Assembly: GCF_022369475.1 (NCBI RefSeq) | Contig: NZ_CP059600.1 | Coordinates: forward strand, 868,001 to 932,000 | From: Campylobacter sp. RM12651 | Lineage (GTDB): Bacteria > Campylobacterota > Campylobacteria > Campylobacterales > Campylobacteraceae | Reading direction: 5' to 3' | DNA length: 64,000 nt | In this document: piece after piece, positions 18,167 to 24,909 of the stretch | Layout: the number at the start of each line of letters is the position of its first letter | How positions within the stretch are numbered: position 1 is the first letter of the stretch | Made by a program: the position numbers and the translations under genes | The notes under the pieces: model-generated | The model's input: only the letters and a program-made list of their open reading frames with translations | Told to the model about the DNA's origin: nothing | Database searches by the model: none

Positions 18167-19461
18167 CTAATACTAAGCCCTTCATCAAGATATCTAATAA
18201 TAGGATATATGAAAAACTCTATTACTCTTCTTTTGCCAACCTTTACTTCAGCTATTACTTGCATTCCTGGTTCTATTTCTTTTACTTCCCCATCTACTAT
18301 CAAATGATTTTTTAAAGGTTTTACTTTAATTTCAAAAATATCTCCTAATTTTTCATCTTTTATAGCATCGTTTCCAATATGTTCTAAAATTCCATCTAGT
18401 TTGCCGTATTTTTGAAAATTAAATGTGGTTATTTTGATAGCTACATTTTGCCCTTTTTTAAGATATCCTATATCTTGATTTAATACATTTGCCTTTATTA
18501 TAAGTGGCTTATCAATTGGGATTATTGATATTAATTGCTCATTGCTTGATACAGAACTTCCTTCAGTATTTACAAATAATTTTCCTACATATCCATCAAC
18601 TGGTGATGAAATAACTTGCCTTAGGCTTTGAAATTCTATCGCGTTTATATCTGCCTTTAATAATGCTATTTCATTTTTAGTTTTTAAGAGTTCATCATAA
18701 TTTTTAGCAATAAAATTTGCTTTAAAACTCTCAAGTTCTTTTGTGAGTTCGTTTAATTTATTTTCTAATTCTAAAGATTTGTTTTTATTTACAAGTATTT
18801 GTAATTGTAAATCTTGCTTTGTTTTTAATAAATTTTCATAATCTTTATAAGCGATTATATCTTTTACCTTGCTAAGTCTATTTAATTTTGAGCTTGTGTA
18901 TTTATGCTCTATTTCTAATCTTTTTAATTCTTCTTTATTGGCTTGTAATGAATTAATAGTTTGTTTGATTTTAAATTCATAAGTGTTTATGCTATTTTTA
19001 AAGCTATTTAATTGGTTTTGATATAGGCTTAATTCTGCATTACTAACATCTTTTAATTCGCTCTCGTTACTTAGTGCATTTAATCTTTTTAAACTATCTT
19101 CTAAAGCTTTTAAATTCTCTTTTTTACTTTCTAAATTGACTTTAGATACACTTGGGTCAACTAGTATTAAAGGCTCATTTGCTTTTATTTTATCACCTTC
19201 TTTTACAAGAATTTTGTAAATTACTCCGTTTTCTAAAGGTTTGATTATTTTAATTTCTCCATCAGGCACTACTTTACCACTAGCACTTACCACTATATCA
19301 ACCTTAGCTAGTATTAGCCAAGCAATACTAAAAACTATTACAAATAAAACTATATATAAAATACTTTTACCTAATGGATTTTGCGGTCTATCTTCTAACT
19401 CTACTAAAAGTGGTTTAAATTCGTGTGTATCATCATCAAATTTTTTAAAAATTTTAAACAT
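18163..19461 (-). CDS. HlyD-family membrane fusion protein of the type I system
   Basis: A 432-residue periplasmic adaptor with one N-terminal membrane segment (about residues 31-53). A lipoyl half-motif (VSASGKVVPDGEIKIIKPLENG) comes next, then about 180 residues of coiled coil. The second lipoyl half (ISSPVDGYVGKLFVNTEGSSV) and the beta-barrel region ending IEPGMQVIAEVKVGKR follow. It links the ABC exporter to the TolC-like protein. The order adaptor-TolC-exporter is continuous with overlaps, downstream of the lysozyme-RTX gene. Confidence 0.95.
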   Translation of the reverse strand: MFKIFKKFDDDTHEFKPLLVELEDRPQNPLGKSILYIVLFVIVFSIAWLILAKVDIVVSASGKVVPDGEIKIIKPLENGVIYKILVKEGDKIKANEPLILVDPSVSKVNLESKKENLKALEDSLKRLNALSNESELKDVSNAELSLYQNQLNSFKNSINTYEFKIKQTINSLQANKEELKRLEIEHKYTSSKLNRLSKVKDIIAYKDYENLLKTKQDLQLQILVNKNKSLELENKLNELTKELESFKANFIAKNYDELLKTKNEIALLKADINAIEFQSLRQVISSPVDGYVGKLFVNTEGSSVSSNEQLISIIPIDKPLIIKANVLNQDIGYLKKGQNVAIKITTFNFQKYGKLDGILEHIGNDAIKDEKLGDIFEIKVKPLKNHLIVDGEVKEIEPGMQVIAEVKVGKRRVIEFFIYPIIRYLDEGLSIR

Positions 19462-19501
19462 ATTTTACCTAATTAATATATTTTTTAAATACTTAAATAA
19501 T

Positions 19502-19529
19502 AATTACCCTAAATTAATTTAGGGTAATT
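19502..19529 (-). terminator. 28-base perfect palindrome between the lysozyme-RTX gene and the secretion genes
   Basis: A perfect dyad, AATTACCCTAAATT followed by its complement, three bases past the RTX stop and about 40 bases before the HlyD-like start. It can form an intercistronic hairpin that lowers expression of the exporter genes relative to the substrate. The E. coli hlyCABD operon has a comparable terminator between hlyA and hlyB. Confidence 0.65.
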
Positions 19530-19532
19530 TGC

Positions 19533-20576
19533 TTAATTCCAAGCACTCATATAGATTTGATTTAATCTATCATCGTTTATATGATTAATATTATGAATAT
19601 CTATGCCGTTATTTTTAGCAAATGCACTAGTTTGCTCTATTAGTTTATCTATTGTTTTTGTATTGATGAATTTATTATCATCAAGTTCTATTGTGTTTAT
19701 TTGATTGTGATAGCCAAATTTCCAAGCAAAGTGATGTGCTACTCTTATGCTATTTGTATCATCATCTTTAAACTTTATTAGCAGGTCTTTACCATCTTTT
19801 ATTAAAAATATTTCATCAGCTTTTAAATTTTGTAATTTTAAAGCATCTTGCCCACCATCATCATAGATTAAATCATTTCCATCACCTTTTCTATAAACAT
19901 ATATATCATTACCAAATCCACCATATAACTTATCATCTCCTTTACCACCGATTAAAGTATCGTTTCCTAATTTGGTTGATATAATATCGTTTTTATTACT
20001 GCCTATTATTACATCATCTTTATAAGATGTGCTTATATTGCTTGCATTATCTTGATAGGCTACTGCAAATGTTGATGTAGCAAAATTAGAAAAGCTAAAA
20101 TCTTTTTCTTTTAAGAATACTATTGCTTCTTTGTTTGCTTGCATACTTACGCTTCTTTTGATAGCTAGTTCATCTAATGTAACATCACTAAAGCTTATGC
20201 TACTAATTTTACTTTCATTATTGGTATTATAAAAATCTTTTATTGTTACGCTATTATCTTTATTAAGTGTAATTTTTAAATCATTTAAATCTTTTTTAAA
20301 TCTTACATCTTTATAGCTTACATCTTTAAAAATAATTGTATTTTTATCAATATTATTTAAATTGCTTTCTATTATGGTATCGTTACCAAAATTAAGCCCA
20401 GTAAATGTATAAGTATCGCTTCCAGCCTTACCTACTAGTGTATCATCTCCACCAAATCCATTAAGACTATTATCCTTATCATTGCCTTCTATCACATCAT
20501 TACTTGAGGTTCCTATATTGCTTAATTCAAATAAAGCATCGCTAAGCTCTTCACTTGAATTTGAATTAAAATACAT
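19533..20576 (-). CDS. RTX C-terminal half of the lysozyme-vWA-RTX protein, separated by an amber codon
   Basis: 347 codons from the first ATG after the amber stop. The reading frame is the same as that of the gene upstream, and the 13 codons between the TAG and this ATG encode FEHFKDLAKNTNG, the normal end of a vWA domain. The RTX repeats are in two clusters (GFGGDDTLVGKAGSDTYTF near residue 38 and LGNDTLIGGKGDDKLYGG near residue 197), and the C-terminus probably holds the type I export signal. There is no ribosome-binding site before the ATG, so independent translation is unlikely. This is the 3' part of one broken or read-through gene of about 928 codons. Confidence 0.85.
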   Translation of the reverse strand: MYFNSNSSEELSDALFELSNIGTSSNDVIEGNDKDNSLNGFGGDDTLVGKAGSDTYTFTGLNFGNDTIIESNLNNIDKNTIIFKDVSYKDVRFKKDLNDLKITLNKDNSVTIKDFYNTNNESKISSISFSDVTLDELAIKRSVSMQANKEAIVFLKEKDFSFSNFATSTFAVAYQDNASNISTSYKDDVIIGSNKNDIISTKLGNDTLIGGKGDDKLYGGFGNDIYVYRKGDGNDLIYDDGGQDALKLQNLKADEIFLIKDGKDLLIKFKDDDTNSIRVAHHFAWKFGYHNQINTIELDDNKFINTKTIDKLIEQTSAFAKNNGIDIHNINHINDDRLNQIYMSAWN

Positions 20577-20615
20577 TCCATTAGTATTTTTAGCTAAATC
20601 TTTAAAATGCTCAAA

Positions 20616-20618
20616 CTA
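20616..20618 (-). other. In-frame TAG that splits the lysozyme-vWA-RTX gene
   Basis: The minus strand reads ATT CGT AAT TAG TTT GAG CAT. The protein before it ends INFIAIRN and the frame continues FEHFKDLAKN without a shift, so only one codon disrupts the gene. A single substitution, a sequencing error, or read-through by a suppressor tRNA would each explain it. Confidence 0.9.
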
Positions 20619-22319
20619 ATTACGAATAGCTATAAAATTAATTTTTACTGAATTATCTTCGTATTTATTGGTATTATTTGCATTTCTTAGACCTGCTACA
20701 TAAAAAATTTTAGCTCTACCTTCTACTTCATCTCTTCTATGATTATCATCTCCAGGCTCATCTGTCATTACATACACTTCTTTACTCAAGTGATTATTTG
20801 GTGTAAAACGACTCATTCCTTCTAAGATAGCTGCCATAGTGTATTCTGTGCCACCATATTGCAAATTAACACTATTTATTCCACCTAAAAAACCTTGATA
20901 ATCAGTGTAAGTTCCAATTGTTTTTATATCATTATCATTATAAGTAACTATTGATATTTTAGAATAAAAATTTTCTTTAAAGATATTACTAGCTATAATC
21001 TTTGCATTTGCTTTGCAAGTTGCTATATCATCTCCCATAGAACCTGTTGTATCTATTACTATAGCTACTTCTTTGCCTGGATTATCCTTTAAATTAATAT
21101 TTAAAAATCCATCTTCGCTTTTTTTAAAATTGCGTATTGTTATACTACTATCGCCTTTAGTTACTATTAAATCATTATTGTCTTTAAGCTCATATGTAAT
21201 ACTTGTATCTTTAGCATCTATATATGCTTTCCTATCTTCATCATAAGAACCACCTTCTAATGTAGAGCCATTAAATACTACTTGACCTTTGCCATCCTTA
21301 TCGTCTATTGTAACTTTACCATTACGAACATAATAAATATCATTACCGCTTATATCGCTAATCTTATGCTCTCCACCATCAATGATAATCAAATCATTTT
21401 TATTTAAATTTGTATTTTCACCTAATTTATTATGGGTATTATCAAGCAATATAATATCCCCACTAATTTGATTTTCATTAGTAAAATGTTTAAGGGTTGT
21501 AGAGATTTGGCTTTTAAAACTATTTGTACCTTGATAAGCTTCTCCTATTTTCTTACCATCATTTTCACTAGGTTCTTCTATGCTGGTTTCTTCTCCGATT
21601 ATTTTATCTTTATAGTCAGCATACATTCTAACTACTTTCATATGATATTCTTCATCTACATTGCCATCAGGATAAAGCCCAAAAAAATCTGAAGTTCTTA
21701 TTCTTCTTTGTGCAATTCCATAACCACTAGTTTTTCGTGATTTCCCGCCATTAGAATTATATCTTATCTCAAACCAAGCTCTAGCTCTATCACCTTCTTC
21801 AATAGCTTTAGATAAACCAGGTCCTATTAATTTTTTACCCCCATTGTACGCTAAATCAATAAGAGTTATTAATTCTTTGCTATCTTTTAGATATTTATAC
21901 ATTTCTTCACTAATTCCTTGATTAGGATTATTACTTGTTTTAATAATCATTTTTTTATAATCTGGCAATATAGTATAAAAAAGTTCTTTTGCTTCTTTTT
22001 CGTTAGTTAGTTTTATGCTATTTTTATTGTTATAATACTTTTCAATAATACGTTTGCCTTCATCTTTAGACTTTACTTTAGATAAAGCAGATATTAAATT
22101 ATTAAAATCATTAGCTTGTTCATTGCTAACATTAAGTTTGATTGTTTTAAAATGTTCTCTCCAAGTATTTTTATGAGAAATTAATTCATAACCAACACCA
22201 ATTGTAGGTCTAAGTTTACTATCAAGATAAACTTTTACATCAAAACCTTCATTATTCTTAATATTATTATATAATTCACTACTAAAGTTTTTTACCCTAT
22301 GTAAACCACTTAAACTCAT
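20616..22319 (-). CDS. GH24 (T4-type) lysozyme plus vWA N-terminal part of an RTX protein
   Basis: 567 residues up to the amber stop. Residues 15-230 form a phage-type lysozyme. E24, D33 and T39 (in NNEGF, YLDS and PTIG) have exactly the spacing of the T4 lysozyme catalytic residues E11, D20 and T26, and IAQRRIRTSDFFGLYPDG is also typical. Residues 260-410 resemble the beta-rich DGGxHxIxDxxGND region of RTX proteins. A vWA domain starts at about 416 with MIDAS residues DTTGS (D423) and TDEPGDD. The start overlaps the upstream LprI-like gene by four bases. No Sec signal is seen, so the C-terminal RTX part is presumably needed for export. Predicted substrate: peptidoglycan of neighbouring cells. 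Confidence 0.9.
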   Translation of the reverse strand: MSLSGLHRVKNFSSELYNNIKNNEGFDVKVYLDSKLRPTIGVGYELISHKNTWREHFKTIKLNVSNEQANDFNNLISALSKVKSKDEGKRIIEKYYNNKNSIKLTNEKEAKELFYTILPDYKKMIIKTSNNPNQGISEEMYKYLKDSKELITLIDLAYNGGKKLIGPGLSKAIEEGDRARAWFEIRYNSNGGKSRKTSGYGIAQRRIRTSDFFGLYPDGNVDEEYHMKVVRMYADYKDKIIGEETSIEEPSENDGKKIGEAYQGTNSFKSQISTTLKHFTNENQISGDIILLDNTHNKLGENTNLNKNDLIIIDGGEHKISDISGNDIYYVRNGKVTIDDKDGKGQVVFNGSTLEGGSYDEDRKAYIDAKDTSITYELKDNNDLIVTKGDSSITIRNFKKSEDGFLNINLKDNPGKEVAIVIDTTGSMGDDIATCKANAKIIASNIFKENFYSKISIVTYNDNDIKTIGTYTDYQGFLGGINSVNLQYGGTEYTMAAILEGMSRFTPNNHLSKEVYVMTDEPGDDNHRRDEVEGRAKIFYVAGLRNANNTNKYEDNSVKINFIAIRN

Positions 22320-23377
22320 TTTTTCTCCTTTTTTAGATTTGTTTCACAACCAAAAATTTTAAATTTATTACATCTATTAAGAGTTTTTTCTGAATATGGT
22401 TGATAAATTACATTAGATACCATATCTAAAATATCAATAAAAGTTATATTATAATAACTGTCATATCTAATATGATTTAAATTATTAAATTTATGATAAT
22501 TTAAAATATAATCACTACCCTTATACTCTATAATAAAAGTTTCTTTTGCTTCTTCGTAATATTTATTTGACATTTTCATTTTATTAGAATTTTTTAAAAG
22601 TTCTAATAGATTTTTATTCTTCATAGGATGATTGCAAAAATCTTTTTCTATAAATAATATATTTCCAATTTCACCTGATAAAGCTAAGTAATTTTTATCA
22701 TCTAAAACTACATCACTTATAGTTATACTTTTATGTTTTTCTATGTATTTTTTACCTTTAATTTTACTTATAATATAAAGCTCATTATTTTTATCAACTT
22801 CTATAAAACGATAACTGACATTATCATTGCTATCATCTGAACTATAATCTTTTATATACTTATAAACTTTTCTATCAAGCCCTAAATCCCAGCAGTATTT
22901 AAGAGTATCTTTTACTTCTTGGCTTGCGTAAGGCTTAGCATCTACAATTTTTGGCTTTATTTTTATATCCTTATATCTAAAAAAATCTTGCCAAAAATTA
23001 TTGAGTTTTAGTAATTTTCTACATTTTTCTGGCTCATCAATAAATCGTCCATGCTCATATCGCATATAGTTATCTTTATTGCATTCTATTGAGTTTTCTT
23101 GAATTATTTTTATATGTTCTATTAGTTCTTTAGGATAGGTTTTTGAGTTTTCAAGACTAGTGCTAAGCTCTTTTATTCTAGCTTTATAAGAACTTATAAT
23201 ACAATTATTATCATCTTTGCAATTACTAATGATTTTTATAAACTCATTTTGGTCTTGTTTTATCTCTTTTGTAATATATGCAAAGCTTTTATAAATACTA
23301 TCTAGCTCTATTTTTAACTTATTTATTTGATATGAATAAATATTTGTAATTAGTAAAATAGCTAATATTTTAAACAT
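22316..23377 (-). CDS. Secreted LprI-like protein, candidate lysozyme inhibitor/immunity protein
   Basis: A 353-residue protein with a Sec signal peptide (MFKILAILLITNIYSYQ) and a good AGGAGAG ribosome-binding site. Residues 20-75 resemble the C-terminal half of the LprI/DUF1311 module: long helix with Q-x-x-F-I, then NCKDDNNCIISSYKARIKEL, matching the C-x(n)-C-x(4)-Y-x-x-R-I-x-x-L pattern. LprI-type proteins are named after a mycobacterial lysozyme inhibitor. The rest is unrecognised. The stop overlaps the lysozyme gene start as ATGA. A periplasmic inhibitor that protects against the muramidase is a natural hypothesis; the domain call is by eye. Confidence 0.8.
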   Translation of the reverse strand: MFKILAILLITNIYSYQINKLKIELDSIYKSFAYITKEIKQDQNEFIKIISNCKDDNNCIISSYKARIKELSTSLENSKTYPKELIEHIKIIQENSIECNKDNYMRYEHGRFIDEPEKCRKLLKLNNFWQDFFRYKDIKIKPKIVDAKPYASQEVKDTLKYCWDLGLDRKVYKYIKDYSSDDSNDNVSYRFIEVDKNNELYIISKIKGKKYIEKHKSITISDVVLDDKNYLALSGEIGNILFIEKDFCNHPMKNKNLLELLKNSNKMKMSNKYYEEAKETFIIEYKGSDYILNYHKFNNLNHIRYDSYYNITFIDILDMVSNVIYQPYSEKTLNRCNKFKIFGCETNLKKEKK

Positions 23378-23386
23378 AACTCTCCT

Positions 23387-23441
23387 TTATTTTTCATATC
23401 ATAGCATTTACTTAAATAAAAATATCAAAAAACTTTATTAA
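23387..23441 (-). repeat. 55-base duplicated promoter region (copy A)
   Basis: Matches 24707-24761 over 55 bases with one mismatch (A/G at 23401), in the same orientation. Each copy lies directly upstream of an island gene and contains an extended -10 box. The match stops where the neighbouring sequences diverge, so this is a duplicated promoter module. Confidence 0.9.
23398..23406 (-). promoter_or_regulatory. Extended -10 promoter of the LprI-like/lysozyme unit
   Basis: The minus strand reads TGCTATGAT, about 21 bases before the ATG at 23377, preceded by periodic T-runs. It lies inside the 55-base duplicated module and is 48 bases downstream of the 17-base inverted repeat at 23454-23470. 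Confidence 0.7.
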
Positions 23442-23453
23442 AATTAATTATTG

Positions 23454-23470
23454 TGTTACTTTTTGTAATA
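23454..23470. promoter_or_regulatory. 17-base inverted repeat, putative operator (copy 2)
   Basis: TGTTAC-N5-GTAATA, sharing both half-sites with copy 1 at 14686-14702. The distance to the extended -10 box is 48 bases in both cases although the sequence between differs, which argues for a functional site rather than a duplicated background. Confidence 0.6.
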
Positions 23471-23480
23471 TTTTTAAATC

Positions 23481-23523
23481 CTTATTTCAAATTCTCATAA
23501 TTTTTTAAAGAATTTAAAATAAG
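23481..23523 (-). terminator. Hairpin at the end of the small-protein gene
   Basis: CTTATTTCAAATTCT pairs with AGAATTTAAAATAAG with one mismatch, and a 13-base AT-rich loop lies between. It overlaps the last codons of the 49-residue gene and precedes the operator of the next unit. On the minus strand it would end the transcript that starts at the 24.7 kb promoter. Confidence 0.5.
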
Positions 23524-23644
23524 AATTATAAGTTTTATAATTTGTAATCTCATCTTTACTAGGAGCTCTTTTTTGTCCCCACAAATACAATGATAATATT
23601 TCACTTGTAAAATCATCATTTAAATCTAATCTAAAATTTGCCAT
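23495..23644 (-). CDS. Small protein of 49 residues in the island
   Basis: The minus-strand ATG at 23644 follows a strong GGAG site with ideal spacing and opens 49 codons: MANFRLDLNDDFTSEILSL at the start, a WGQKRAPSKDE middle, and a FKFFKKL end. It starts 20 bases after the stop of the 342-residue membrane protein and should share its transcript. No family is recognised. It occupies the position that a toxin gene holds in the two other partner-toxin pairs, so it could be a toxin remnant or a separate small protein. Confidence 0.65.
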   Translation of the reverse strand: MANFRLDLNDDFTSEILSLYLWGQKRAPSKDEITNYKTYNSYFKFFKKL

Positions 23645-23664
23645 GTTTTCTCCTTTTTATAATT

Positions 23665-24693
23665 TTAAATACCATTGTAGATCTCAATTGCTTCTTTTTC
23701 TGGATTAAAATTTGAATAACCACAATTATCAAATTTGCGTATATAACTACGTTTTTCCTTTATATCAGCTTCGTATGATAAAAGCTGATGATTAAAAACT
23801 CTAAGTCTATATTTATACTCTTTTTCTTTATCTTCACGCTCATCAAATTCATCAATAAGATAAAAGCTATAGGTTCTATATATATTATCTTTAAATTCAA
23901 AGGCTATATCCGTATAAACTGAAATTGAAACAGAAGCACCCCATCCAAGTAAAATAATAGGTTTAGTAAATCCAGCTATATTATTTTTAACTACTAGATA
24001 TTTAGTGTAATCAACCGGTTCTAATTCATCGTAATTAACATATCTTTTAGAATAAATATTTTTTCTTAAGTAATCTTTGTAATTATCTAGATTTATATCT
24101 TTATGTATCTCATATTCATGATTTGTAATGCTATTATAAATCATTTTATAAAGAATATCTTTACGTACTAATAACTTTGTAAAATCATCAACCACTACTC
24201 TTTTATAAAGCTCATCTTTAGGTAATATCCTATCTTCTTTTAAGCAATAGCCTTGCTGATATTTTTTATAATCACTTAGAGTTACTATTTTTTCGTGAGT
24301 TTTACTTGAGTAATCAGGTATGGTTCTAAAAAAATAATTATATAAAGTAAATATTATTATCATAGGTATTATGCTATATTTAAAAGCTATTTTATTATTA
24401 AATCTTTTTCTTAATTTAAAGAAAAGTATTATAAAAAATATAATTATAAAAACTTTAAGATATATTAGTGGATAAAGTATAAACCCCTCATAAAATAAAA
24501 TTATTATTTGACTTAAATTTTCATAAATAAAATAATTAGCTGCAAAAAAGCAAACAATAATTGAATAAATTACATTTACATCTGAGCCAATGCTAAAAAT
24601 AACACCAGCAAAAATTGAGTAAAAAGCAATCACTATTTCAATTATTATAAAAATCTTAAAAAGTATTTTTAAGATTTCTAATGTTTTTTTCAT
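23665..24693 (-). CDS. Multi-pass membrane protein with C-terminal D-x-C-G-Y motif
   Basis: A 342-residue protein with three or four membrane segments in the first 120 residues (near 8-28, 38-54, 63-92 and 104-119). A predicted periplasmic domain of about 215 residues ends KFDNCGYSNF. This C-terminal motif resembles DSCGYIENIY and DDCGYIERM of the tandem pair at 7.6-8.8 kb. I recognise no family. It is the first island gene on the minus strand, with its own copy of the duplicated promoter. The role may be immunity or accessory; both are inference. Confidence 0.8.
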   Translation of the reverse strand: MKKTLEILKILFKIFIIIEIVIAFYSIFAGVIFSIGSDVNVIYSIIVCFFAANYFIYENLSQIIILFYEGFILYPLIYLKVFIIIFFIILFFKLRKRFNNKIAFKYSIIPMIIIFTLYNYFFRTIPDYSSKTHEKIVTLSDYKKYQQGYCLKEDRILPKDELYKRVVVDDFTKLLVRKDILYKMIYNSITNHEYEIHKDINLDNYKDYLRKNIYSKRYVNYDELEPVDYTKYLVVKNNIAGFTKPIILLGWGASVSISVYTDIAFEFKDNIYRTYSFYLIDEFDEREDKEKEYKYRLRVFNHQLLSYEADIKEKRSYIRKFDNCGYSNFNPEKEAIEIYNGI

Positions 24694-24706
24694 AATATAA
24701 CCTTAA

Positions 24707-24761
24707 TTATTTTTCATATCGTAGCATTTACTTAAATAAAAATATCAAAAAACTTTATTAA
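24707..24761 (-). repeat. 55-base duplicated promoter region (copy B)
   Basis: Second copy of the module at 23387-23441, with one mismatch. Beyond it, at about 24772-24791, a different short inverted repeat (ACTAT-N4-ATAGT) occupies the place where the other unit has the TGTTAC repeat. Confidence 0.9.
24718..24726 (-). promoter_or_regulatory. Extended -10 promoter of the first island gene
   Basis: The minus strand reads TGCTACGAT, about 24 bases before the ATG at 24693. It differs by one base from the copy at 23398-23406. Confidence 0.6.
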
Positions 24762-24868
24762 TTTACAATTTAACCACTATTTAGATAGTTAATTTACGAC
24801 AAAAAAAGATAGAAAGTATAAAAATTACATGATATAAATATTAAGTAAAGTGCTAAAAGTGATTAAAA

Positions 24869-24899
24869 TCTATTTTAAATTCTCAGAATTTAAAATAGA
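24869..24899 (-). terminator. Hairpin terminator after gatA
   Basis: A perfect 15-base inverted repeat (TCTATTTTAAATTCT and complement) around a single C, ten bases past the gatA stop. It separates the housekeeping block from the island promoter. Confidence 0.75.
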
Positions 24900-24909
24900 A
24901 TAGGGTAAG

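Noticed and set aside
19533-20576. Independent small RTX protein starting at 20576
   Set aside because: There is no ribosome-binding site, and the codons before the ATG continue the vWA domain in the same frame, so it is the tail of the interrupted gene.
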